Positions 1 to 7,023 of a stretch of 64,000 bases of DNA are shown piece by piece. The DNA lies in NCBI GenBank assembly GCA_963733845.1, contig CAVTEM010000007.1, forward strand, positions 248,001 through 312,000. Direction: 5' to 3'. Origin of the DNA: DATFQE01 sp963733845. GTDB lineage: Bacteria > Actinomycetota > Thermoleophilia > Gaiellales > Gaiellaceae. How positions within the stretch are numbered: the first letter of the stretch is position 1; each line of letters starts with the position of its first letter. A model generated the notes under the pieces. The model made no database searches, was not told the origin of the DNA, and worked only from the letters and a program-made list of their open reading frames with translations. A program made the translations under genes and the position numbers.

Positions 1-395
1 GCTCTTGCAGCCGGGGCTCCGGACCTTGCACGAGAACGTGTTCTCGGAAGCGTTCTGCGTCAGCTCGGGATCCGTGGCAACGCGGACCGTCAGCAGGACG
101 GTGCCGCGGGAGGGAGCGTCGCCCCAGTCGGTCCTCCAGCCGAAGGCGACGCCGGCGCCGGCGGCACCCGAGTAGACCACGGTCGCCCCGTCGACCGGCG
201 TGACCAGGCTGATCTGAGGTGCTGTGCCTGCACGACGCGGCCGGCGGCGGCGGCCGAGAGGACGAGCGCGACGAGCGCGACGACGAAGACGAGGGCAGCG
301 GAACGCAAGACCCTCGTTGAATCGGCGCGAGGTGCCGCGCCGCTTGATCCCCCGTTCGCGGACGAGACGAGTAGAAGGAGGGAGCGGCGCCGCAC
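1..395 (-). CDS. Putative secreted protein, 3'-truncated by the window edge and frameshifted
   Basis: The N-terminal part reads as a signal peptide or membrane anchor, with a hydrophobic run of type ALVFVVALVALVLSAAAA around residues 33-52. Good coding sequence then continues in a different frame (GTAPQISLVTPVDGATVVY and onward) to the left edge and contains two Cys in the pattern CKVRSPGC. The frame changes near 225-260, in a run of GCC/CGG triplets. One indel therefore separates the export signal from the mature domain. The mature part resembles an extracellular beta-sandwich but I do not recognise the family. The start at 395 is the first ATG; a TTG near 313 is an alternative. I cannot tell from this sequence whether the break is real or a base-calling error. 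Confidence 0.45.
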
Positions 396-447
396 GTCCT
401 CACAGTAGACGCGGCGCGGCTCCTTTCGATCCCCGTGAAGGGTGAGT

Positions 448-891
448 TCAGGCGGTGGCCGCCTCCGGCGCCTCGGGCTCCGGAGCCGCCGAGCCGACGG
501 CCTTCCAGGTGCTGTTGAGCCCGCTCTGCATGTAGGCGTAGAACGCGGGCGAGAAGACGATGATCAGGACGAGCCCGATCCAGCCGTTGATCGGGTCCTG
601 GCCGGCAAGCCGCTGTGAGGCCTGAACGCGCTTGAAGCCGCGCACAATCGAGATGATCGCCGGGACGATGATCAGCGCGCCGAGCGTGATCGCGAGCACC
701 GAGGTGCCCGGGCTCGTGCCGAGCTCGTCGGTGTTCTTCGACTTGCCGTAGTCCCGCAACTCGCGGTGGATGAAGTACCACCAGAACCACAGGTAGATGC
801 CGAGCGTGATGATCGCGAACACCGGGACGGCAATGATGTTCCGGATCTTCGCGGTCGAGCCGACGCTGGGAATCTGGATCTCCTGAGCCAT
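448..891 (-). CDS. DUF4234-domain membrane protein
   Basis: This 147-residue protein begins with a short soluble segment (MAQEIQIPSVG) and then has about three hydrophobic segments, near residues 16-38, 67-87 and 104-122. The region from KIRNIIAVPVFAIITLGIY through the WFWWYFIHREL stretch matches the DUF4234 family of small bacterial membrane proteins, whose function is unknown. The C-terminus is Glu/Pro/Ala-rich. The start at 891 was chosen because GGAGGAGG lies 5 nt upstream; the longer reading frame back to 978 has no such site. It stands alone between a broken secreted gene and a divergent gene. Confidence 0.8.
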   Translation of the reverse strand: MAQEIQIPSVGSTAKIRNIIAVPVFAIITLGIYLWFWWYFIHRELRDYGKSKNTDELGTSPGTSVLAITLGALIIVPAIISIVRGFKRVQASQRLAGQDPINGWIGLVLIIVFSPAFYAYMQSGLNSTWKAVGSAAPEPEAPEAATA

Positions 892-1031
892 CGCGCCTCC
901 TCCGAAGTGAACTCGTCGGGCGATCGTCCTACGGCAGGGTGTCGAACGCAAGAGCGCCTTGCGGCGATCATGCCGCAAGTCATAGGCTCGGAGACGTGCA
1001 CGGCCGCCAGCACGACGCCGAGCAGGCCGAG

Positions 1032-2174
1032 GTGACCGCGAAGAAGCAGCCGCGTCCGGGCCGCGCGGACCACGCCGTCCTGGCGCTGCAGCGGGATGCC
1101 GGGAACGCCGCCGTCACACGGATGCTCCAGCGCGACGACGTGCCCTTCAGCCAAGTGCGGCCCGGCTCGCAGCTCGGTATGCGGCCTACCCCACCGAGCG
1201 TCCTGGACTACGCGCCCGCCAGTGCGCCCGAGCACGGCGCGGCCGTCACGGCCGTCGTCGACTGGTTCCGCGCCGCGGCCGCGGAGATCACGAGCGGCCG
1301 CTCCGTCGGCTTCTTCCAGTCCGTCCCCGAGCTCGTGAAGGCGGCGCGCGAGCTGACGTGGAAGGTCGACGGGAAGACCGGAAAGGTCGGCGACCAGATG
1401 AACGCCGGCGCGGTCGAGACGTTGCTCCGCGAGGAGGCCAAGACGAGGGGCGTCCGCCTGCTCGAGCACCGGTCGCTGACCGACAAGGCCGGGGCGCGCT
1501 CGGAGGCGCTGGCGCTCATGGAGTTGCTCGGACGCATCCCGACCGAGGTCGAGTTCGGAGGCCAGGGCGCGAAGCTCGTCGTCTCGATCGCCGGCAAGGT
1601 CACCGGCGAGGTCGGCGGTGGCAGCGGCGGCGCCAAGCTGAAGGTCGAGGGCTCGGCGGAGGGCGGCGAGGCGACCTACACGCCGCCCGGCAGCACGACG
1701 AAGGTCGGCGTGAAGGGCGGGCCCGAAGGCGCCGGCGCGTCGATCATGTACGGCGGCAACAAGGTCAGCATCGACGTCACCGACAAGCAGGTGAAGGCCG
1801 AGGTGAAGGCGGGCGACCTGCTGACCGTCAAGGGCAGCGCGGGCACGAACAAGGACGGCGCCTTCGCGTGGCGGGCGGACATCCAGATCGGCACGCTCGG
1901 CAAGATCGCGACGGTCGAGGACATCGTCAAGCTGATGGTCGGCGCGCAGGACACGTTCGGGAAGGCGGCCGGCGACCTCTCCAAGGGCCTGGGCGTGGAC
2001 AAGGCGAAGGAGCACGGCAGCGCGGTGAAGGAGGCGGTCACCAAGGTGGTCGACGCCGCGGAGAAGAGCGCCAAGCAGGCCAAGAAGAGCGGCGGCTGGG
2101 GCGTCGGTCTGTCCGCCGGCGGCGACGACAAGGGCGGCTGGAGCGCCGGCATCACCTTCACGTGGAACTGGTGA
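1032..2174 (+). CDS. eCIS-associated-type protein with LQR-AGN-AV-LQR N-terminal motif
   Basis: This protein of about 380 residues has an N-terminal motif, LALQRDAGNAAVTRMLQRDD (residues 16-35). It matches the short LQR..AGN.AV..LLQR signature found at the start of many DUF4157 and other proteins linked to extracellular contractile injection systems (eCIS) in Actinobacteria; in that family it is thought to mark cargo. The middle part is alpha-helical. The region around residues 180-270 is Gly/Lys/Glu-rich with alternating beta-type residues, and the protein ends in GITFTWNW, like a beta-barrel strand with a terminal aromatic. No eCIS sheath, tube or baseplate genes are in the window. The GTG at 1032 was chosen as the first plausible start before the motif; an ATG upstream at 939 would add 31 unlikely residues. 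The cargo role is inference. Confidence 0.6.
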   Translation: MTAKKQPRPGRADHAVLALQRDAGNAAVTRMLQRDDVPFSQVRPGSQLGMRPTPPSVLDYAPASAPEHGAAVTAVVDWFRAAAAEITSGRSVGFFQSVPELVKAARELTWKVDGKTGKVGDQMNAGAVETLLREEAKTRGVRLLEHRSLTDKAGARSEALALMELLGRIPTEVEFGGQGAKLVVSIAGKVTGEVGGGSGGAKLKVEGSAEGGEATYTPPGSTTKVGVKGGPEGAGASIMYGGNKVSIDVTDKQVKAEVKAGDLLTVKGSAGTNKDGAFAWRADIQIGTLGKIATVEDIVKLMVGAQDTFGKAAGDLSKGLGVDKAKEHGSAVKEAVTKVVDAAEKSAKQAKKSGGWGVGLSAGGDDKGGWSAGITFTWNW

Positions 2175-2178
2175 CCGG

Positions 2179-3195
2179 CTAGGCGGCGAGCTCTTGCGGC
2201 ACGACGTCGATCTCGAGCAGCCGCTCGTGTCGCGCCACGGTGAAGGTGACCGGTGAGCCGATCCGCTCGCTCACCATCACGCCCTGCAGCTCGCTCATCC
2301 CTTCGACGGGCGAGCCGTCGACGGCGAGGATCACGTCGCCCGGCCGCAACCCCGCAGCGGCCGCCGGCGCGTCCTCGACCACCTCGCTCACCTCGATGCC
2401 TCTCGTCCTCCCGACCCTCTTCGCGATCCGCGGCGGCAGCGGACGCTCCTGCCCGCCGATCCCGAGATACGCCCTGCGGAACCGGCCCGCGGTCATCAAT
2501 GCGGCGACGATCCTCCGCGTGGCGTCGTTGATCGGCACGGCGAGGCCCAGACCGACCCCGGCGACTGCGGTGTTGATGCCCACGACGCGGCCGCGTCCGT
2601 CCGCGAGCGCGCCGCCGGAGTTGCCCGGGTTGAGGGCCGCGTCGGTCTGGATCACGTTGTCGACGACCCGGACGTTCGCGCCCGAGCGGGTCGGCAGCGA
2701 GCGACCGAGCGCGGAGACGACCCCTGCCGTGACCGAGCCGGCGAAGCCGTTCGGATTGCCGATGGCAACCACGAGCTGGCCGACGCGCAGCTCCTCTGCG
2801 TCGCCGAGCTGGGCTGCGCTGAGCGACGCGCCTTCGGTACGGAGGACGGCGAGGTCGGAGAGCGCGTCGGCGCCGACGACTTCGAAGGCGAGATCGCGGC
2901 CGTCCGCGAACGACGCCTGCCCTCCGGAGCGCGAACGGGCGACCACATGCGCCGAGGTGAGGAGGAAGCCGTCGGGCGTGATCACCACGCCGCTCCCGCC
3001 GCCCTCGAGCATCCGGCCGCCCCGAACGCGCCGAGAGATGCGCAGGTTTGCGACCGACGGCGTCAGCAGCTCTGCGACGCCGGTGACGACGCGCGAGTAC
3101 GCGTCGAGCGCTTCGTCGTCGCTGGGTCCGCGTCCGGCCGGTACGCCGTCCCCGCTCGGTCCATCACGACGATCGATGAAGAGCAGGTCGGCCAT
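2179..3195 (-). CDS. HtrA/DegP-like trypsin-family serine protease with PDZ domain
   Basis: This 338-residue S1C-type protease has the catalytic triad visible as His83 (TSAHVV), Asp114 (SDLAVL) and Ser193 (GNSGGAL). A C-terminal PDZ domain covers roughly residues 235-335 (GIEVSEVVEDAPAAAAG, then GDVILAVDGSPV). Family members degrade or refold damaged envelope proteins. Unlike typical HtrA proteins, this one shows no signal peptide or membrane anchor: the N-terminus MADLLFIDRRDGPSGDG is polar, so it may act in the cytoplasm. The start at 3195 is supported by a TACTTT -10 box 6 nt upstream, consistent with a leaderless mRNA. It is convergent with the gene to the left, with 4 nt between the stops. 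Confidence 0.88.
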   Translation of the reverse strand: MADLLFIDRRDGPSGDGVPAGRGPSDDEALDAYSRVVTGVAELLTPSVANLRISRRVRGGRMLEGGGSGVVITPDGFLLTSAHVVARSRSGGQASFADGRDLAFEVVGADALSDLAVLRTEGASLSAAQLGDAEELRVGQLVVAIGNPNGFAGSVTAGVVSALGRSLPTRSGANVRVVDNVIQTDAALNPGNSGGALADGRGRVVGINTAVAGVGLGLAVPINDATRRIVAALMTAGRFRRAYLGIGGQERPLPPRIAKRVGRTRGIEVSEVVEDAPAAAAGLRPGDVILAVDGSPVEGMSELQGVMVSERIGSPVTFTVARHERLLEIDVVPQELAA

Positions 3196-3201
3196 TGGCC
3201 C

Positions 3202-3207
3202 AAAGTA
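3202..3207 (-). promoter_or_regulatory. TANNNT -10 box (TACTTT) for a leaderless transcript of the HtrA-like gene
   Basis: On the minus strand TACTTT is followed by 6 nt and then the ATG at 3195. No ribosome binding site is present. The geometry places the transcription start on or next to the start codon. Confidence 0.5.
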
Positions 3208-3265
3208 GCCGCGGGGCTCCGGTCTGTGCGGAGCAACGTCGCAGGATGCTTCGCGACACGATCGC

Positions 3266-3661
3266 ATGCGGAGGGAGTCGGACATCGCACTCGTCGACCC
3301 GAAGGATCGGACCGACCGGAACTGCGAACTCGTAGTCCGGTCGACGCTGCGCTGCTCGAAGCTCGGCACGATCCGCGCCGACGAGATCGTCGGGACCGAC
3401 CGCGGCGACTCGATCTGCTCGCTCGCGGGCAACGACACCGTGAGAGCGGACAAGGGCCCCGACTCGGTCGACGGTGGCGGCGGCAACGACACGATCATCG
3501 GAGGCCCCGGGCGCGACCTGCTCCTCGGCGGCGCCGGCTACGACACGATCCAAGCCCGAGACGGCGCGCGAGACCGCGTTCGCTGCGGCCCGAACTTCGA
3601 CGTCGTGCTCGCCGACAAGGGCGACGACGTCGGGCGCGACTGCGAACGCGTGACCCGATGA
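3266..3661 (+). CDS. Hemolysin-type (RTX-like) calcium-binding repeat protein
   Basis: This 131-residue protein contains GND/GGxGxD-type nonapeptide repeats (LAGNDTVRADKGPDSVDGGG, GNDTIIGGPGRDLLLGGAG, YDTIQARDG). Such repeats fold into a parallel beta-roll that binds calcium. It ends with the Cys-containing tail CGPNFDVVLADKGDDVGRDC seen in short actinobacterial proteins of this type. These proteins are usually secreted, but no signal peptide is visible from this ATG. The true 5' end may therefore lie upstream or have been lost to an indel. It is convergent with the peroxidase gene that begins its stop codon 4 nt further on. Confidence 0.7.
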   Translation: MRRESDIALVDPKDRTDRNCELVVRSTLRCSKLGTIRADEIVGTDRGDSICSLAGNDTVRADKGPDSVDGGGGNDTIIGGPGRDLLLGGAGYDTIQARDGARDRVRCGPNFDVVLADKGDDVGRDCERVTR

Positions 3662-3665
3662 GTCG

Positions 3666-4784
3666 CTAGGACGAGAGCGTCGAGAGGAAGGCCTCGAGCT
3701 CGTCGAGCTCGGCTCGGCTCAGCCCGAGCCGGTGTAGCTCGGTCTGACCGACCACCGCCGGCGGCGCTCGGTTGTAGTGGTCGAGAACGTCGTCGACGGT
3801 GCGAAGCTGTCCAGCGTGCATGTACGGCGGCCGCTCCGCGACGTTCCGCAGCGAGGGCGGCTTGAAGGCCCCGCGGAGCCTGCGGCCCGGACGGACGAGG
3901 AAACGCAGAGCACACTGGGACGGTTGCGCGTCGCTGAACGGCCCCAGGCAGTTGAACTCATCGGCCTGGAGCTTCCGGATTGCCGCCAACCGGCCGACAT
4001 CCCGACCGGCGGCCGGATTCGGCGGGACGCCGGTGTTGTGGAACTCGCCGTTTGTGAACAGCGGCCCGCTGTGGCAGTCGACGCACCCGGCGCGGCCGAT
4101 GAAGAGCCGCAGCCCGCGAAGTTCCGGCTCGCTGAGTACGTCCTCGCCTGCGACGTAGCGGTCGAAGCGCGCGCGCTCGGGCCGAAGGGTCCGCTCGAAG
4201 GCGGCGATCGCCTTGCCGAGGTTCGCGAACACCCGGCTCGCCGCGCGCCGGTCGAGCACCCTCGGGAGCGACCCGAACACGGCCTCGTAGTCGGCGCGGT
4301 AGTGGCGCGCGATCAGCCTCGCGTACTGCACTCGCGTGCCGCCGTGCTCGACCCGGCTCTCGAGCGGCTCGAGCGCCTGCGACCAGAGGCTGTCCTTGCG
4401 TCCGTCCCAGAAGAACCACGTCAGCTGGGCGACCCCGGCGAGCGGCATCGTCCGCCGCTTCGTCCGGCCGATCCCCTCGGCGAGCGGTTTGCCGTCCTGG
4501 AAGCCGCGCTTCGGCATGTGGCAGCTCGAGCACGACACCGAGCCGTCCCGGCTGAAGCGCTTGTCGGAGAACACTCGCTTCCCCAGCGCCGCGGCCTCGG
4601 GGTCGGTGTCGTAGCGGTTCGACGGGTCGTCCGGCGCGGGAGGCAGCGCGTCGAGCGAGAGCGAGTCGAGCACCTGCTGCTCCGCGTCCGTCCATGCTCC
4701 GCCGCCGGAGGGCCCGAGCACGAGGATCGCGGCGGTCAGCCCCGCGCCCAGGACGACGAGCAGCGCGGCGAGCCGACGGATCAT
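3666..4784 (-). CDS. Di-haem cytochrome c peroxidase / MauG family protein
   Basis: This 372-residue exported protein has an N-terminal hydrophobic segment (residues 5-24) and two c-type haem motifs, CSSCH (85-89) and CVDCH (234-238). The family reduces hydrogen peroxide or carries out oxidative protein maturation outside the membrane, with electrons passing between the two haems. Segments such as LGKRVFSDKRFS before haem 1 and PSLRNVAERPPYMHAG near the C-terminus are typical of the bacterial CCP/MauG group. The start codon overlaps the stop of the YtkA-like gene (ATGA), so the two are translationally coupled. Together with the DJ-1-like gene they form a three-gene operon read leftward. Confidence 0.88.
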   Translation of the reverse strand: MIRRLAALLVVLGAGLTAAILVLGPSGGGAWTDAEQQVLDSLSLDALPPAPDDPSNRYDTDPEAAALGKRVFSDKRFSRDGSVSCSSCHMPKRGFQDGKPLAEGIGRTKRRTMPLAGVAQLTWFFWDGRKDSLWSQALEPLESRVEHGGTRVQYARLIARHYRADYEAVFGSLPRVLDRRAASRVFANLGKAIAAFERTLRPERARFDRYVAGEDVLSEPELRGLRLFIGRAGCVDCHSGPLFTNGEFHNTGVPPNPAAGRDVGRLAAIRKLQADEFNCLGPFSDAQPSQCALRFLVRPGRRLRGAFKPPSLRNVAERPPYMHAGQLRTVDDVLDHYNRAPPAVVGQTELHRLGLSRAELDELEAFLSTLSS

Positions 4785-5179
4785 TCGGCCAGGTCGAACT
4801 CCACGCGGGCGGAGTCGGACCCCGGCGCGCCGTCGATGCGCAGCTCGACGTACCAGTGTCCGCCCATCTGGAACTTCATCCCCTCGATCACGTAGCTGCC
4901 GCCGCCGAGCTCGCGGACGAGCGGCCTGGTCGGCAGCCCGTGGCCGTGGGCGGGCATGTCCCCGTCGACCGCCACCCGCGCTCCGCCCACCGCAGAGCCG
5001 TCGCCGTCGAGCAGGTCGAACTCCCACTCGTGCAGGCTGTTGACCGGAGACGAGCCGGGATCGCCCGCGAAGTCGACCCGGTACAGGCCCGCCCTCGACT
5101 CGATTCCGCGCGGTTCCGGATCGTCGTCCTTGCCCATGGCCGCCGCGACGCCCAGCGCCACGAGGACGAAAGCCGCCAC
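4781..5179 (-). CDS. YtkA/FixH-like exported domain protein
   Basis: This protein of about 132 residues has an N-terminal membrane segment followed by an immunoglobulin-like fold. The segments VNSLHEWEFDLLDGDGSAV, ARVAVDGDMPAHGHGLPT and GSYVIEGMKFQMGGHWYVEL are characteristic of YtkA-like domains, which occur next to copper and cytochrome proteins; the MPAHGHG and MGGHW segments carry candidate metal-binding His and Met. The GTG at 5179 leaves a short signal. In-frame codons reach back to about 5207, so a non-ATG start slightly upstream (LSRRRVGLIV) is possible. It lies 23 nt after the DJ-1 gene and overlaps the di-haem peroxidase start by 4 nt, which suggests a role in copper or redox handling with that enzyme. 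Confidence 0.75.
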   Translation of the reverse strand: MAAFVLVALGVAAAMGKDDDPEPRGIESRAGLYRVDFAGDPGSSPVNSLHEWEFDLLDGDGSAVGGARVAVDGDMPAHGHGLPTRPLVRELGGGSYVIEGMKFQMGGHWYVELRIDGAPGSDSARVEFDLAE

Positions 5180-5202
5180 GATCAGTCCGACCCGCCGGCG
5201 GC

Positions 5203-5874
5203 TCAGACCGGCGGCTCCGGGTCGTACTGGATGTAGCGGCGCACCTCACGCGCCCGCTCCTTGGAGTCGAGGCGCATGACCAGGTAGAGGGCCATGTCGA
5301 TCCCGGCGGAGACGCCCTGTGACGTGATCACGTCGCCCGTGTCGACGTAACGCTCGTCGGCGCGGACCTCGACGTCCTTGCCGTACTGCGCAAGAGCCTC
5401 GGTCGAGCCCCAGTGGGTCGTCGCCGGCAGCCCGTCGAGCAGGCCCGCGGCCGCGAACACGACGCCGCCCGTGCAGACGCTCGCCAGGAGCGTCCCGGAC
5501 GAGCGCAGGTCGCGCAGCCGCTGCAGGAACGCTTCGTCGGTGAGCTGCGGCCCCGACCTCCCGCCCGGCAGCACGAACACGTCGAGGCCGTCGACGTCGG
5601 CCCACGACCGGTCGGGAATCATCCTCAGGCCGTGCGAGCCGCGCAGCTCCGCGGTGCCCTCGCCGACCGTGAAGACCTCGACCTCGCGCTCGGTGAACTG
5701 CCCCCAGGAGGTGAGCACCTCGTACGGGCCCGCCAGGTCGAGCTCCTCGACCCCTTCGAAGATGCCGACCCCGATCCGCGTCATCGCCATGTCGCTCCTC
5801 CAGTCCGCTCGTAGACCGGCCGCCCCGAAGACGGCCAACCCGACCGTTCCAGCCAGAAACGCGCGCCGGTGCAT
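5203..5874 (-). CDS. DJ-1/PfpI family protein, possibly Tat-exported
   Basis: This 223-residue DJ-1/PfpI (class I glutamine amidotransferase-like) protein shows the nucleophile elbow SVCTGGVVFAAAGLLDG with its Cys and the downstream TTHWGS. The family includes isonitrile hydratases and glyoxalase-like enzymes. The full-length N-terminus MHRRAFLAGTVGLAVFGAAG looks like a twin-arginine signal, which would suit its exported operon partners. However, the internal ATG at 5790 (MAMTRIGVGIF) has a GGAGGAG site 5 nt upstream and would give a cytoplasmic protein. Either or both starts may be used. It is first in the operon with the YtkA-like and di-haem peroxidase genes, and divergent from a GlxA-type regulator carrying a related domain. 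Confidence 0.8.
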   Translation of the reverse strand: MHRRAFLAGTVGLAVFGAAGLRADWRSDMAMTRIGVGIFEGVEELDLAGPYEVLTSWGQFTEREVEVFTVGEGTAELRGSHGLRMIPDRSWADVDGLDVFVLPGGRSGPQLTDEAFLQRLRDLRSSGTLLASVCTGGVVFAAAGLLDGLPATTHWGSTEALAQYGKDVEVRADERYVDTGDVITSQGVSAGIDMALYLVMRLDSKERAREVRRYIQYDPEPPV

Positions 5875-5924
5875 TGCTCTCGATAGTGCGCTCGCGGCTC
5901 ACGTGTCCTTCAGACGACTTTCGC

Positions 5925-5930
5925 TAGATT
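5925..5930 (+). promoter_or_regulatory. TANNNT -10 box (TAGATT), leaderless start of the GlxA-type regulator
   Basis: TAGATT is followed by 7 nt and the GTG at 5938, with no ribosome binding site. It lies in the 63-nt gap shared with the divergent DJ-1 gene, so the regulator could control both. Confidence 0.5.
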
Positions 5931-5937
5931 CCGGACA

Positions 5938-6888
5938 GTGAGGACGGTCGCGGCAGTGATCGACCAGGGGGCGCTGACGTTCGACCTCGCCATTCCCTGC
6001 GAGGTCTTCGGCTTCGACCGCAGCGACATCGTCGATCCCTGGTACGCGTTCAGGCTGGTCGCGGCCGGCGAGACGCCGGTGCGGACGCAGACCGGCTTCC
6101 TGATCGACACGCCGTACGGCCTGTCCGCGCTCGAGCAGGCCGACACGGTCATCGTTCCGGGCTGGTCCGATCCGGACGAAACACCCTCTGCCGAGCTCTG
6201 CGCCGCCCTGGTCGCCGCGCACGACCGCGGGGCGCGAGTCGTGTCGCTGTGCACGGGCGCGTTCGTGCTCGCCCACGCGGGCCTCCTCGACGGCCGCCGC
6301 GCGACGACGCACTGGATGTACGCCGACCGGCTCCGCGAGCGCTTCCCCGCGATCGACCTCGACCCGCACGTGCTCTACGTCGCCGACGGACGCGTCCTGA
6401 CCTCCGCCGGGACCGCGGCCGGGATCGATCTCTGCCTGCATCTCGTCTCGCTCGATCACGGGCTGGAGGTGGCGGCGACCGTGGCGAGGCGCATCGTGAT
6501 GCCGGTCTTCCGTGCGGGCGGACAGGCGCAGTACGTGGACGAGCCGATCGGCAGCGAGGCGGGCCGCCACGGCCTGAGCGAGCTGCTCGACTGGGCCCGT
6601 AGCCGCATCTCCGAGGGTGTGTCGGTCGACGAGCTCGCCACCGAGGGCGCGATGAGCACGCGCACGCTCAACCGCCGCTTCCAGGGCGCGCTCGGGCTGC
6701 CGCCGGGCGAATGGCTCCAGCGCGAGCGGCTGCGCCTGGCCCAGCGGCTGCTCGAGACGACCGACGCGCCGCTGACCGCGGTCGCCCGCAGGGCAGGCTA
6801 CGACTCCGCGACCACGATGCGGGCGCAGTTCGCCGGCCGACTGAGCACGTCGCCGCGCGCGTACCGCCAGACCTTTCGCGGCCGCTAG
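5938..6888 (+). CDS. GlxA-type transcriptional regulator (DJ-1/PfpI domain plus AraC HTH)
   Basis: This 316-residue protein has an N-terminal DJ-1/PfpI-like domain (residues 1-190; VSLCTGAFVLAHAGLLDG with Cys at the elbow, then TTHWMYA). A C-terminal AraC-type double helix-turn-helix follows (about 215-310; STRTLNRRFQGALGLPPGEW, then VARRAGYDSATTMRAQFAG). GlxA/FtrA-like regulators usually activate neighbouring catabolic or stress genes after sensing a small ligand in the DJ-1 domain. It is divergent from a DJ-1 protein gene, which suggests control of that operon. The GTG start follows directly from the TAGATT box. Confidence 0.87.
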   Translation: MRTVAAVIDQGALTFDLAIPCEVFGFDRSDIVDPWYAFRLVAAGETPVRTQTGFLIDTPYGLSALEQADTVIVPGWSDPDETPSAELCAALVAAHDRGARVVSLCTGAFVLAHAGLLDGRRATTHWMYADRLRERFPAIDLDPHVLYVADGRVLTSAGTAAGIDLCLHLVSLDHGLEVAATVARRIVMPVFRAGGQAQYVDEPIGSEAGRHGLSELLDWARSRISEGVSVDELATEGAMSTRTLNRRFQGALGLPPGEWLQRERLRLAQRLLETTDAPLTAVARRAGYDSATTMRAQFAGRLSTSPRAYRQTFRGR

Positions 6889-7023
6889 AGCCACCGACAC
6901 AGGCGATCGCCCCGGCACCGACACCAGGAGCAGCAGCAGAGGCCGGTGCACAACTCGATTACACCTCCGGGGCCTGGACCGTTTCGTCGGGTCCCGTACG
7001 CTGACTCGCCTGACCCGCCCTGG

